Shown: positions 25,734-41,734, counted from the stretch's first letter. The stretch is DNA of 64,000 nt from Novakomyces olei (GCA_016906335.1 JADEYG010000003.1:496001-560000), one strand, 5' to 3'. The notes: generated from the letters alone by a model not told the origin. Program-made: numbers and translations.

Positions 25734-28700
25734 ATTGAGTAGAGGGAGGACAATAACAGTAATAAAAGTATTGTTTAAAGTAGGTGTAGTTGAAGACAAG
25801 CGAAGCGTGACAGATCTGTAACAATTCTGTAACAATTCTGTAAAATTTCTGTGGCAGTTTTGTTGACACAACCCCAACCGGCCTAGTTCCTGGCCTGAAT
25901 AATTATTTCTTCAATCTTTAGTCAGCAAATGTGAACCGGACTGCCGTCAATTAATTGCTAGCCATAGAGATTGAAGTGTTATCAGATCAGACGATTATGG
26001 CGGTATGTATTAAGGAACGGGGAAAGGTGCAGCCTTGGTCGGTCTATTCTTTGCAATAAAACTGTAGTATTTTTCTCGTCAAAAAAAATTTAAACTTCAA
26101 AATTCAATCAAGAGCGTCGGTTCGGAGACAGTAGCATATACGCTCAATCCTCGCAAATTTTAAATCACACTTTCCCCTCAAGCCCTTGCCTCTGCCATTT
26201 AAAAGTAAAGATTATAGTAAATGACTCGAGGCACAAACAAGACTTCCCACCGCAACGCTGATGTCAGAGATTATATTGAAAAGCCGGGATGTACTGCGTG
26301 GGCTGTGTTCTTTCCGCTGCGTATAATTGCGGAAGGTGGTATGGAGATCAGTGAAATTAATTATCAAGTAATTCATTTCAAATGATCTGAAGCAGCGCCC
26401 TATTCGCTGGCGAATTTACGTCAAATGCGTATGGCAAGTATGCGAGGTATTACTTGTAAATACACACAAGCCTTCTTATTCCCTTGATGGCTTATCTGCT
26501 CTCGGCATAATATTTGCATTTTCCACTTCTCCAATCGTATCCGGTGCTTTCGTATGCGGGATGCTAGTCCTAAACTGTCAAGCTGGAAAACCCTTGCTAA
26601 CGCTCCGTGTCCTGGCGAATCATAAGGCCGCTGGTCCGGATTTATTTCCGCAGCGCCAGTATGTTTAATGATGATATCAGCTTGACATTTTGGGACGTAA
26701 ATATCTCAATTATGATAAAGTCTTTGCGCTATTTGCAACGCGGATCTACGTTGACCCGATGATGGTTATTGATTAGCGACGACGTATATCTCACGGGGTG
26801 CTTTACCCCTCAATGAAAGCAGCACGAAAAGGATAAGGAAACAAGGGAAACGATATGTGCACTGCACAGCTTAATTTTTGCTTAATTCGTCCATTTCTTT
26901 AGCACTTGGGTGCACAATGAGAAAAACATGGCGAGTCTACGCTCAGTCATGTTCCGTTGAATTTTCGGGCAGAAACCCTGTCTGCGCACTCTTTTTTTTA
27001 ACTAATAGGCAGCCTGTCCCAAAGTGGGAACGCGATTACGGAATTAGGGTTCACAATCATTGTGAATGGTGGAATTGGGGGAAACGTATAAAGCAACCCT
27101 CGACTTTTACATGCAAGGAATTATGCAGATAAGAGAGCAAAAGGTGGATTTTTAGGTTCTAATTGTAAGCAATCGTTTGCCGATTCCATATCTATCCAAT
27201 TTCATCCTCTTCCATCCTTTTTCGGATCCTCAAGCGCAGCAGTCTTTTCCAATACAAACAAGGAATTATGCGATTTGAAAGGCACGGATCGCTAGTTTAC
27301 ATGTTTCGTCGTCGAGATCGAGATAGCATAACGAGTCGGATTATGGACAAGAGCGGAAAAGTTACACGTAAGTTATACAGTTGATTAAAGTCTCGTTTGT
27401 TGTATGCTTGAATGACTATTGACGATTACTTGCGAGCTACATGTCACATATGGTGGTCATATTTGCTTTGTTTTGATATAATACTATTCAGTATATTATA
27501 ATGTAAAATTTAGACAATATAAGCTTTCTATTAGAAGTATCGGGACATATTCTACTTATTGTGACAAAGACGCGTGCACCATGAAACATGGCTAAGGTGA
27601 GGAGGCGAGTATGATTTGGACACATGGTAGGTATGCAGGTTCGTGATAGATGTCCCTATTATGAATCCCGTGTGGATCTTGAAGATTCTATTTGAGTCAA
27701 TGCAAATCCTGGGGTTATCGGGTCTTTTAATAATAGCGCAATAAATAGTAATTGCTTATCCAATCTTATTTACCCCACATTTGACGCTAGCGTAGATCCC
27801 CACATTGGTTCTCGATCTCGGACGAATCTTCGTCCCACTTAAATCCTCAGGGACAGCAAGCGACGATCTAATCGAGTAACGCAAAATTTGTAAAGCCGCT
27901 ATCGGATAGTATGCGTGGCATGCGCTCTGTCGATCTGACGTAGTCGCTTGGCGTGCGTTATTGTTGACAGAGATCAGATCAGATTTGTAGAAAATATTAC
28001 ACAATCGCGATGGCCTATGAGCTTTCTACTACGATACTCCGCGCTTGTCGATCTCAAGCCGTCCTCGACAAATGATACCCGTCTGGAATTTGCATATTCC
28101 AGACTTACACGGAACATTGATTCAACACATAGCTCGGCATGTTGATTAAACAAGGTGACGTACATTACTCTAATTTTGAATGCAAAGCTCTAACCCATTT
28201 ATCATGAGCCGAATTAACCAATTTTATTCAGTTATCCACTACTCGGAATGTCTCGTCTAGACCAACATGGCCAATATGGCGCATGATCATCGGCGAGTGG
28301 GCTCGTCTATCCAATCCGCCTTTGACGGAACACCACAATCTGGTTGCAAGATGTAAAAGTTCAAGTAATGGTAATGCCAGAATTGCAATTCCACCAGGAC
28401 TTCTGAGTAGTAGTAGATAAAATAAATTGTTCGTAACGATACTCCAGCGATTACCGAGGCATAGTAAAACTATTAGCCGAACACTAAATTATGTGCCGCT
28501 GATGAATGAGTAGTGAAGTATACAAAAATCAACAGACAGGAGAAAAGGCTCATGACGTCTACATATTTTCTGTAAACTAATTTCTGGCCAGATCAATAAA
28601 GCTTTCGTAAAATCAGGTCTTAAAATAATAATACGAAATAATCCAATTCGATCGGTAAGAGATCGTACAGCAGCAATGGGAAGCGCCATCCAAGACGCGT

Positions 28701-28934
28701 TGCAAGCACGCGTTGTATAGGCAAAACGCGACTGCAGGTTATGTTTACATTCCAATGGCAGCAGTACGGTGATTACAATGCTCCGAATTCGTATTACAAA
28801 CTTACGCACTAGAAAAACAGCAGTCTTACAAAATATAGGCAAAAACACTGGAAACATTATTTTTCTTTTTGAAAACTTATATTATAAACGCATCACATCA
28901 ATTATATACACGGCATTTATCCTCAAAATTAAGT
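25734..28934. other. 3.2 kb without a recognisable gene
   Basis: This is the longest gene-poor stretch in the window. The left part holds the RPN4-like promoter, with CTGTAACAATT direct repeats near 25817. Short open frames at 26221-26382 (MTRGTNKTSHRNADVRDYIE), 26878-27132 and around 27750-28165 have no family motif. A near-perfect inverted repeat, TCTGGAAT...ATTCCAGA, lies at about 28083-28104. The base composition is less AT-rich than other spacers. I see no transposase, reverse transcriptase or terminal repeats. A non-coding RNA gene or a degraded gene is possible but unproven. Confidence 0.5.
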
Positions 28935-29911
<977 letters not shown>

Positions 29912-31292
29912 ACGGATGGATCCTTACGAATCTTTATGCAGAACATTTTGTACATACTACCATGGGAATACAGTTGTTTTTTCTATTCTCCAAGTAAATT
30001 TTTGTGTGTATTGTACTATTTTATTTGGTAAATGTTGTAGATATCGGTAGGTTCATGTAGCGTTTATTAAGACAATCTCCTTAAATTATAAATGGCGCGA
30101 ATTGTCTGCTGTGAGCATGTTTGTCGAAAACATTATGCGCAAATATTTGCGCCAGGTTTGATCACCGCCATGCACAATGATGCCAGCTAATTTACAGTAG
30201 TAGATATAATACTAGATTGTTGATTTGAAAATTGTTTCAAGTAGTGATGCAATCCCCATTGTGTTTGGCATTTCTTTGATTTGGTGATGTTATTGGAAGG
30301 CGGATCCGTTCATTCATGATAATATTAGGCAATGTGTAAGCTTGGGGGCATATAATTTTCGTTTACTGAACAAACAAAATTTACATTATTACTCCCCTCG
30401 TTAGATTGTATGTAAATCATACATTTGAGAAGCAGCAAACAATAGATCTATTTATTTCGTGGCTAAACGAGAAATGTAGTATATAAACGGCCATTGACAT
30501 CAGAATAGAACCGCTGCAGCGCAAACATGCAAACAGATCGGAATGATACACGACGTTTAAGAGAGCATTGTTATCTGTATAGACTTTTTACTAAATACGT
30601 TTGTGTAAAATGCTTAGAAGATATTTAGCGGCCATCTACAATATTATCCAGATCTAACAAATCAAATACACTGGATTATTCAAGATCAGAGGAAGAGTCA
30701 GATAATCAATACTTTATGGGGGTCTATTCAACACTGTTAATCAAACGCATGTGCTTGTGCCAGCCTCGGGCTCAAAGAATTAGAGCCAAGGCACGATGAA
30801 TGTTCTGCTCCTCATCCTCGACAAATATGAGCGGTCAATGATAAAGAATGTAAATATTACATAAGCAAGATAACAAGCGATAGGTATGTGCTGACAGAAC
30901 AAGTAACGGCAGGTATCATGGAATATAAACAACGCCATATGGAACTCACAGTATCTTGTCAAAATAAAAAAAAAGTAAGTAATACTGGACACCTACAAAT
31001 AAGATCTACTTTATATAATGCGAGGCAAAAGCAAGAGCGAGTGAATCGATAAACGAGGTCAATTGAGTATAAATGAAGATGGCAAAACTTTCTGAACCGT
31101 TAGCGACCGCAAATTAGTCATAAAACTGGTGGCATTTGTCCGTCCGTATTCGCGAGTTTATCACTAAAACTATTCATACAATGTAAAATTAAAAGCACGA
31201 TTGACGCTCGACGACATTATTTATTATAACGAGAATAAACTAACGCACGTACATAAATTTGCTCCACAATTAAATAATTAAATTCACATCGT
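29912..31292. other. 1.4 kb intergenic
   Basis: No gene is supported between H4 and TAE1. The sequence is AT-rich. The 70-codon frame at 30780-30992 on the minus strand is hydrophobic but has no recognisable motif or neighbouring exon. Confidence 0.55.
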
Positions 31293-32335
<1,043 letters not shown>

Positions 32336-32478
32336 GTTGATGATGAGACGGAAGAATTGAATACCCATATATTTTTACCCCTATATTTTATACTAAATAA
32401 AATGTAAATAGAGGGAAGAAACAGGAGTACATGTATGTATATATATATCCCAGACTGGAGAAAAACGAGGATTCAATT

Positions 32479-34679
32479 TCAAGGCTTTGATACTTGATCC
32501 AAAACAGCAGACACGCCGCCGACTAAGTGCAGACTGCCGGTCACAAATGCACAAACATCCTTGTCACTCTCGGTTTGCAACCGATAAACAGTCTCTACAG
32601 CGTCTTCGATTGTAGGCAGAATTTGTACTTTACTTTTTCCGTCTGTATCCAATGTTGCCCAATGCTCAGCCAGTTCACGCTGGACTCGAAGCAAAGAAAC
32701 ATCGTTAGCATCCACGTTCATGCTTTTCAAATCTACAAGTAGTCAGAGAGGAATCAAACCGAATAAAATTAAAATTAAAAATAAACAAAAACAAGAACAG
32801 AATGGAAACGAAAATAAAGCTGGTAGTAAACCAATGATAAAATTAAAACAAACATGAAAATGCTCGAACACAGAAAACGACTAACAACAAAACCACGATA
32901 CAGACGAATACCCATATCCTTCCTTAATGCCACACATACCTCCTTTGTACTGCCCATCCTTCCAAGTAACGTTGGAGCAGAAAATGACGTCATCAAAACG
33001 CGCGTCTTGCGATAACGCGTCGGCCAACACGGTTAAAAGATGTTTTGCATTACGCGTTTGTTGATTGAAAACAAGAACGCGTCTTTTGCCTTCAAGGTTA
33101 CGACCGCGAAACCATTCAGCAGCGACTCGAACGCTTTCTTCCGTATGAGCCCCATCAAAACACCACTCAACATCTCTGTACTTGACTGCCTCGCAACGAC
33201 CAGGCCAGTGTGCTTTTTCTAAACCGGCGCGCTCTTCAGCCGTCAATTCTCCATCAAAGTCCTGTGATAAATGCTGCCGAACAAGAGCAATTGCCAGAGA
33301 GGCGTTGTCTTGCTGAAACTCGCCCTCCAATCCTAGACGTACATTCTGAATACCCGCTTTCCGCGAGACGACTACGAGGTTTGTCTAGACGTTAGAATCA
33401 ATCCTTCGTATAAAAGGATACGTGTACTTTGTATTTTCATTTCACCGTCTTCTTTTCATTTTAATTCCGCATTAATTAATTAATCAATTAATTTTTTTCC
33501 AATTATTTTATTGGTTTTTAATTATTATTATTTATTTAGATTTGTTTTCTAGTGGTCCTGTTTCCATCCATTGCTCGGACACTAACCTTTCGTTCACGAG
33601 CTCGCTGCTCAAGTACAGCCAAGGCCACAGGCGGTGCTGGAAGAACATAACCAGGGCTGCTCGCCTTAAAAATCCCGCCTTTATGCCAAGCAATACTCTC
33701 AATTGTATCGCCAAGGACCGTTATATGGTCGATGCCCAGCGAAGAAACGCCAGTGGCCGTTGGTGCAGAAACGATGTTTGTACAATCATACTCCCCACCC
33801 ACACCGACTTCTATAACAGCAGCATCAACCTGAAATTAGTTAAAAAAAAATAAAAATTAGATTAAAAAGAAGTTCAAGAACTAAAGTATAACAATAATAC
33901 ATACATATGTAAAAATATGAATTATATCATTTAGCATATCAGCCATACCTTCTCCATAATAAAAGTGTGCCATGCGACTAGAGTGAGAAACCGAAAGTAG
34001 ACAGGTTTATCACGCGGGTCCCGGCCTTCACGTTCTGCACTTTCCTCTAATCGATCCCAGACTTGGAAAAAATAGCGTGCAAATAATTCTTCGTCTATAG
34101 GTTCCCCATTAATACGGATCCGTTCTCGTACGGCTTTAAGGTGCGGCGAAGTGTAGAGACCGACACGGTGCCGTTGACCCGACGCCAAAAGAACAGAAGA
34201 GACAAAAGCACAAGTCGATCCTTTGCCCTTGGTGCCCGTCACATGAATGACCTTTAACCTGTTGACATCGTCAACCTAATATAAGCATAAAGGGCGTCTA
34301 AAAGAGTAATATCAAGTTTGTTGCTGACGAAAAAAGAAAACAATTCACAGTCTACTAATAAATAATCAAATTACATCAATGGGCATTGACAGTTGTAAAC
34401 TTCAAATTTTCCATTATTCAAAGCAAAGCAGTAACTTACCGAGTAACCAACGCGACGAAGCCATTCTAAAGCCTCGGGTATAGACGTCTGGTTCATAGCA
34501 CCACCAGATTTCCGGATTGCCTCTAACACTCCTGCATTTGTTTGTAGTGTGTTTAGCGCGTCGATTGCCGCCTGATATCAGTCAAGATTCTAAATGATTC
34601 GTACGCTGTAATTGCGGCCCAAGGCCGCAACTGTTGCCATTGATCGTTTGAAACCCGCAAGGCTTTTAAACCGCAGCAT
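32479..34679 (-). CDS. MET7: folylpolyglutamate synthase
   Basis: It adds gamma-linked glutamates to folates for retention and for one-carbon and methionine metabolism. Exons: 34679-34605, 34571-34440, 34275-33949, 33829-33587, 33384-32940 and 32732-32479. They total 1476 bases (491 residues). Motifs in order: RNYSAAIDALNTLQTNAG, the P-loop VTGTKGKGSTCAF, GLYTSPHLKAVRERI, IEVGVGGEYDCTN, GIDHITVLGDT, PGRCEAV, WCFDGAHTEES and the C-terminal TGSLHLVGGV. Two in-frame starts exist. 34679 begins MLRFKSLAGFKRS, a basic mitochondrial-like presequence; 34640 begins MATVAALGRNYS, a cytosolic-like start. It shares a 184-base promoter with TFB1. Confidence 0.94.
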
Positions 34680-34863
34680 AAGCCGCCAGCTGACAGATGA
34701 TAATTTATTAATTTAATATGAACATTCACAATTATTTAAAAGAACTCGAGATTAATATGGCACATTTGACATTTATTTTAATTTTCATCATTTATCCAAA
34801 TATTTGATAACAATACAATATATTTGAATAAATTCATAAAATATATCAATAGCAGAATCATCT

Positions 34864-37202
34864 ATGGAGACACCGGCCTCGTTTAAAAAGAAAAATGGTA
34901 AGCTCATTGCTTTAGTTTGCAAACATATTACTAAATTCAAAAGGCAATTTGATTGTAGCTCGCGACGCATTGGAATGGCGGCCAAAGAGCGGCGATGGCG
35001 GCAAGCCTGTCTCGTTACAGTTCGAAAATATTACGAGTAAGCCAGAGACAAAAGTAAAGGGAAAGAGTCCGATGAATAGGGGAATGAGCGAACCAAATAT
35101 TTCGTTCAAGGAATCTCTATCTTTTGCTCATTTTCACCTGATTTCGTTCTATTTTATCCAATTTATTTCGGCTAGTCTTTATTTAATTCAATTTAATCGA
35201 TCATATTTTGCACAAACTGAGCTTACTCTAGATCTCCAACAGACGCCTCCATCAAGCTCAACAGTGATGATCAAAGTATTTGCTGCAGCGGAAACTGGTG
35301 CGGAGCCAACGGCTTATAAATTTACCTTTACAGACTCGGCAGCCCGTGACCAATGTAATACCTTAACGTCTGCGCTTAAAGACGCAATCGCTACGTCTAA
35401 AATGCCACGAGAGGAGGTTCCTGCTACAAATAGGTCTGTGGCAAGCTCTGCAACAACGGCAGATGCGCTTTTAAAGAACTCAACTCTTCAACAGTCTCTA
35501 TTAAAAGCAGACTCGGCACTGTCTGATATTTTTCGTGAAACTGTTATAAAAGGCTCATTAACGGTTCAACAGTTTTGGGAGGCCCGAGTGCCGTTGCTCC
35601 GTAGTTTTTTCCTTGAACAAGCACAGCAACGCGGGCCTTATAATGTACTGGCGTCGATTCGACCAAAAACTGAGGATAACACGATAAAATTTTCCCTTAC
35701 TCGCGAACAGATCCGTGATATGTTTGAGCAGCAGCCTGTAATCCGTCACGTGTATAACGAACTCGTGCCCAAGGTAGGATCAATTTATGCTGTGATTGTA
35801 ATAACAATTTTAATCATAATCATAATCCTAACAATAATTATGATTATATTTCTAGTCAAAAAAATATCAAATGATTGCTGACGGCCTCTTCTAATTTCAA
35901 GGTATCGGAAAAAGAGTTTTGGACGCGATTTTTTACCTCAAGATTATGCAAAAAACTGCGTGGTGAACGGATTGCCGTTGGTGATCCTACAGATGACCTT
36001 TTAGACCAATTCTTGACATATAATCCAAATGGTATTTAAAAGACATAAATATGTCTAATTTTTACTAATATCAGCCGAAACTGGGGCAAACCAGGACGCA
36101 CCGCCAACGATAAATGTGGAGGCAAACGAGCAGGATGTTAGCATGGTAGGCAGCACTTGAGAAGCTCTTTCTATAGATTCGAGCTGTAACAAAATCTTAT
36201 TATCAAATTGAATTATTTTATTTTCTTAAATTTGTTTTAAGTTGTTTCTTATAATTCCAAATGATTTGTTTTATTATAAATTTATCTGCAATACCAATTA
36301 AATATCGCACCTTTTGTCTATTCGACTCCTTAATCTCAGCAATTATGATTGATCATTATTAATAAAATGAAGCCCTACGGAAACAGACCAGACATCACAA
36401 TGCGGCCGGACGAAAATGTGCCCGTTATTCATTCCATCAACGCAATCTCACAACGAATGTTGCACAGTACTGGAGCGTAAGTCTTCCCAAACGAAGCTTA
36501 AATTTGTTAAACAAAATTAAAATAAATTTAATATTTATTAAATTTAATTTAATTAAATATATAAAATTAATTAATAACATTTTATATAGAGCCCAACGCC
36601 GGTCTGCACGTGGTGATGATTCTGATTATCTCCAATCAGTAAGACTCGACGACCTGTACGGCGATCGCGAAGTGCACCAAATTCTTCTTCGAGTACGTGG
36701 GCAGCACGAATTCTTTGCAAAAGCCCACCAACAGGAAGAGAACCAACAGTCCACGCACGTCATCGCCGATGGTGGCGATAACGCGGAGATATCTCCGGCG
36801 ATGGCCGCAGAAACCTTGTACAAATCACTGGAGTTGCCCACATTCGAACTGGGAACTTTAGCAGGAACAGACGCTGAGGCTTTGGACAGAGTAGCGCAAA
36901 GCGAAATGAGCCTTATGCGCAGAGAAGCACAAGAATTGTCTCAGAGAGATCAAGAAACTTCAGCGCCTGGAATCCCTCGCACGGCAATGGAACAACTTTC
37001 AATGAGCCACGCCGCTGCCCAGGAATATTTGAGGCAGTTTTGGGCTATTTTGCTTTCCGGCGATGCCCGACGGGCAGGCTCTCTTCGAGATATTGCTGGA
37101 TTCTTACGGAAAACCCCAGCAAGAATTGATGCAATTGCCAACGAAGCTGCATCTGCAGGATATGATGCAGCAAATGTGCACAGGGTATTCTTTGGAACAT
37201 GA
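34864..37202 (+). CDS. TFB1: TFIIH core subunit Tfb1 (p62)
   Basis: A structural subunit of TFIIH in RNA polymerase II initiation and nucleotide-excision repair. Exons 34864-34897, 34959-35036, 35232-35773, 35902-36031, 36075-36145, 36373-36476 and 36590-37202 total 1572 bases (523 residues). The N-terminal PH-like domain spans exons 1-3 (FKKKN, LQFENIT joined to NLQQTPPSSSTVMIKVF, YKFTFTDSAARDQ). BSD domains follow: one ends LSDIFRETVIKG...FWEARVPLLRSF, and another has EKEFWTRFFTSRLCKKL. NRPDITMRPDENVP is a strongly conserved Tfb1 motif and helped place exon 6, whose acceptor is AATGAAG. The C-terminus is helical (HAAAQEYLRQFWAILL). The last residues, VFFGT, may be altered if another intron exists. 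Confidence 0.92.
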
Positions 37203-37569
37203 TATAAAAAATGAATTTGATAAAAATAATAAATTGAGAGAAAATATGTTCAAAAAATGATATATCATAAAAATAAAGAGAAGACAAAACTATTAAATGG
37301 AAATGAGAGATTATTATAAATCAACAACCAACAGCTTTCTAATAACAAAAAACAGATGTCTTCAGCCCTTCTTCAATCGGTAACGAGAGCACTAAACGAG
37401 TACCAGCGAGCTAAGAAAAGTTGATATTCTATAACCTCGTAACCACGATAGTTTCAAGTTTAATGTTTGGCTACAAGATATAAATTTCGACCGATTTTGC
37501 GAAATAAAGATCGAGCGGACTAGCCGGCAATTAGGTCCATATGATTCGCCATTATATAATTATGTTCGA
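37203..37569. other. intergenic, convergent TFB1/HUL5
   Basis: 367 bases of AT-rich sequence between two stop codons; no gene was recognised. Confidence 0.6.
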
Positions 37570-40500
37570 CTAGTTAAAGCCGAAACCAGTGTTCTCACTG
37601 ATTGCCCTGAGCAATTTGCTAGAAGTCGTTAGTGCTATACTTACGGGAGGATCATGAGCCGTACCTTTTTAGCAATTGCTTGCTATTATACGGAGGTAGT
37701 TTAAGCAGATTCACGCAAGTGCTAGCCGTTGGCTGGGAAAAGGTTAGCGATTGTATTTAGACATTGGTATTTAATATTTTATTTTCATTCCATTCCCTAA
37801 TAACTATGGCTTACCAACTTGTTTAGGTCATTTCCTTCATCACAGCGAATGGCGATTTGCGGGTTAAGTGCCTTGAACCCCATTATTGGCGGCTTAGCTA
37901 CACTCGTCACAAACTTCACAAAATCTCGTCTTTCGCTCTCTGTCATTTCCTGCAAAACTTGCCAAAAATATTTGATTGTAGGATTGGCATCGCCTCCGTC
38001 AAACCCGTATATGATTGTATAACGTTTCATGTCTTCAAGATCAATGCTCACAGAGGCTCCACTAACGAGGCACTGCAATTCTTGCTGGTTAAATGTGGAC
38101 AGCCAAGTCAAATCCACAATTTTTGAGAGTCCTTTAACAAAGGCTGCACTCTGCTTGGCTAGACGGGTATTTAATCGATAATTGGAAACGAGATGGATAT
38201 AGTGCAATTTGTTATCGTTAGTGACAGGAATATCCGATCCATTCGGTATTAAATCGATCGTTTTAGACGCGCCGAGCTCTGTGGAAAAAAGGAAAAGTTA
38301 GTCGGAGTAATCAATGACATTTTTTTTTTTCATTTACCTTCTATTGTAACCGTAAAGTTTAGCGAAAATACACTTTCAACATCGGGGCCATCATAATGTT
38401 TTAAATATACCAGACCTTTATAGAGATCGGGGTCCATGCTAGCCAAATCATCAACTGCAAGAATAAGCAAGAGCTCGAAAAATGTAAAGTTGTGATAGTA
38501 GATATTAATAAACGACTTATAAAAATAATAAATAAAAAACTTTAATAATACTAAATAAACAAATAAACGAATAAACAAATAAAATTTATTTGAAAAATTC
38601 CATAATACTTACCATAACCAGCCTTTCCAAGCCATTTTAACACAAAAAAAGGAGCAAACTGGGCGTCCACTAAAATTCCGGAATACACACATTTCCCAAT
38701 GAGCATGCCTGTAAATTCGTAGAACTGCAGACTCTTTGCTGCGACAATTAGAACAATATTATTGAAGTAGACGTACCATCTTGATTGAAACTCTGAGGAT
38801 TCGGATACAGTAAATTGTCTACTGTCTCTACGAAAAGCCCGTAATCAGTGTTGAACACTTCCTTGCAAATGGCAGTAAGAAACTCCTTTGTCAGCCCACC
38901 TCCATCAATACCAAGCTCAACGTTCCCATGCTCATCAATAAAAGTAATCTCCGTGTCAGCCTTAAAGAGACTGCCAAGAGGGTAAAAATTATCGAACCCA
39001 TCCTCAAAAGCATTCGCCCTTCGTATAGTGGCCTTGTGTTTGTTTGCATGCCACATGTTAGAGAAGCCACGCCGCTCTCGATCAAGAGCAATCAGTTGCT
39101 GTAGTATATTGTATCGGACTCTGAATGGAAGGAAAAACGGACACTCGTTCAGTATAGCAAGACGACTCAATGAATGGCTCGCTGCTACAGACGTTGAATG
39201 AACCATAGAAAGTGCACTTCCAGCATTTGCCTCGTCCTCCTGCTCCGCTTTTTTGGCTTCGTTTAATACAGCCGAACCGAATGATTCAATGTTTACTCGA
39301 TCGCTCATTAACCAATGGTTGTCGGGAGTAAACCTTCGGCGACTGTCGCGTCTAAATAGTTGCTGTATTAAATCGGTGAGTGTCCGACGTGAATTGACAA
39401 AATGCCGAGAGGCAGAAATACTGTTCGTCGGAATTGTTCCGTCCAAAAACATGCTAATCAATACATTCTGTATGTTAGTATAAAAGTGCGTAAAAAACAC
39501 GAATTTAGAGTGTTAAATTATATATTAACTATTCCTACCTTTAGAATATCCGTTAGACGTACAACTTCATGCAAGTTGAGCACATTCTGAGCCGGATCAA
39601 AGAATTCGTCATCAATCTGAAATTAGCAAATTCGTTTATCAAGTCAGATTAAATTGTTGAGTTTCAATTCTTTTTACAATGCTTTTTGTTTGAATTTATT
39701 TATTTAATTTATTTTTGTTTAATTTTTATTTAATATGATTTGTTGGTTTATTTATTTCATTTGTCGTTTTCTCTGTAAGCAAGGTTACTTTTAATTTTGT
39801 GTTAATTTTTATTAACTCTGTATTTTTTGATTTACTTACCATTGTAAGAAGTGACCGCGAATAAACCATTGAAAACAGCTCGAACACCTGCCAGTCGTCA
39901 CGCAAAGACTTATTTTCAGAATCTTGACATAAACATTGTATTAATCCGTCACGCGACAGTCCAATGCTGATTTGACTTTTAATTATATAATCCCACGCCA
40001 TACGAAGCAGGCTCGCATTATGTGGACCACGATTACGGGCTAAAAGAACAAGTAACGCTGACCTTCGCCAAGGACAAACATTAACGATAGTGAGCCCAAA
40101 ATGGCAAACGGCCGTAAGAGTTTGCGGCGTTAATATGGACATTATATAAGCCACAGTCTCCTGACTCGTCAGCCGGTCTAAAGCAGACTTTGCATTAGGG
40201 CTTATAGAAGCAAAAGTGCGCTCAAAAGTCGCAGTTTCCCGATCTGCACCACTAGACAGAGTCTCGTAATCATCATCATCGTCCTCACGAGCTTGCGTTA
40301 TTGCCTGGGCTTTGCCCCGCTCCAAATGTAAAATAGTGTTGTCCAACACTCTGGAAGCAAATAGGAGAAAATTCTATCATAAGCAAAGAACTAGCAAATT
40401 AAAAAACTATATAAAAAAAAATAAGAACAATGTAGAAAATAAATAAATAACAAAGCAAACTTACGGTGGCATAGGCCTTACTGGCAGTAATAAACGGAGC

Positions 40501-41396
40501 AAGGCTGGCCAAATTAATAACAAGCAACACAAGTTCCTTTTCTGTAAAATCGTCCATCTTCATTGTACTACCCGTGGAAAGAAGCAAACCAATATTACAA
40601 CTTTGCCAAACTGAGGTAGAATCGCTGCCCAGTTCGCAGAGTACCATACAGTTTCGGATGAAATCCGTAAACACAGAGGGCTGAGTATGCGTGGCGAGAG
40701 GAAGAGCCAGTGCCGTCTGCCAACCATACAAGTCCTTGGGCAGTTTGAGTAACGTTGCGTAATAGGAGATTTGGGGACAGGTACCGAACCGCTGTACTAT
40801 ACCAGCCGCTACTTGCACACAGCATGTCAGCTGTTCATTTGTGAGAGAGTTAGGCGGGTGAGTGGAAGCTGCAGTGATAGCAACACCACTAAACCGACTT
40901 AAAATCCGTCCGGGCGAGCCTGGATCGACAAGTGAAGGGTTTGATTCCACAATAGAGCACAAGTTGGCAACGCGTAATGCATCTCCTTTGCCCGCGTTGT
41001 ATACTTGCGCAACGAGGAGCATAGACAAGTAGACATCGTGTTTATTATCTATTCCGCTGCTCAAAACACGATCTATAAAACCACGAAACTCGTTGCAGGT
41101 CCGGGACCATAATAAGAACCGATGGAACTGGGCCTGTTTGACGATTAAATCAGCTTTCCATTCTTTATTTCAATTTTCTGTATTTATTATGTTTTTATTC
41201 TGCTGTTCTCTGTTTCAGCAATATCCAAAGGTCGAAATACCTGTATCTTTCGGGCAGCGTCATCAGCACGTCTCGCGTTTTCGCGGGCGCGACGCTCCTG
41301 AATCGTTTTTTGCAGGAGAGCGTCCTTGTTTCCCTGCCGTTTCCGGCCGAGATCTACGTGCCGTTTTGCCCGATAGTTGCCCTCGAATGTGTACAT
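37570..41396 (-). CDS. HUL5: HECT ubiquitin ligase Hul5 (UBE3C type)
   Basis: This ligase extends ubiquitin chains on proteasome-bound substrates. Ten exons: 41396-41241, 41133-40482, 40348-39840, 39616-39539, 39467-38777, 38738-38613, 38454-38338, 38278-37815, 37732-37665 and 37618-37570. They sum to 2910 bases (969 residues; yeast 910). The N-terminus MYTFEGNYRAKRHVDLG...LLQKTIQERRARE is the UBE3C/Hul5 signature, leading to an IQ-like RKIQ. The HECT domain begins near FRVRYNILQQLI, with ELGIDGGGLTKEFL, YEFTGMLIGKCVY and YIIYGFDGG-like strands. The catalytic Cys lies in PTASTCVNLLKLP (codon at 37717-37715). The stop follows ENTGFGFN. The junction of exons 2 and 3 uses GTAAGG...CCAGAG and is the least certain. 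Confidence 0.93.
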
Positions 41397-41734
41397 GCCG
41401 CGATGCCGTAATGTGCATGTACGCAGATAACGATTATATTACGATGATGTTCGATAAGGCAGTTTATGTTATTGTTAACTGATATATAGGGTACATTGTG
41501 GCGATTTACGAAATTATTGCTATTTAATGATAGTCTAACTTTATTATGGGTCACATGCAAAAGGGATCCAACAAAGCACATGAAAAATAAATAAATAAAT
41601 AAATAAATAAATAAATTAATTAATTATCATAAATACAGTCATGTATTTATTAAATATTCACAATATAAATAATATTATATATCAAGATATGCCAAAGGTT
41701 TAATATTAATATATAAATATATACATGCAATGCA
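41397..41734. other. intergenic with AAAT repeats
   Basis: The region lies between the HUL5 start and the stop of the esterase gene. It contains an (AAAT)n run at about 41584-41616. No gene was recognised. Confidence 0.6.

Noticed and set aside
26878-27132. 84-codon plus-strand frame
   Set aside because: No recognisable motif, no neighbouring exons and atypical composition.
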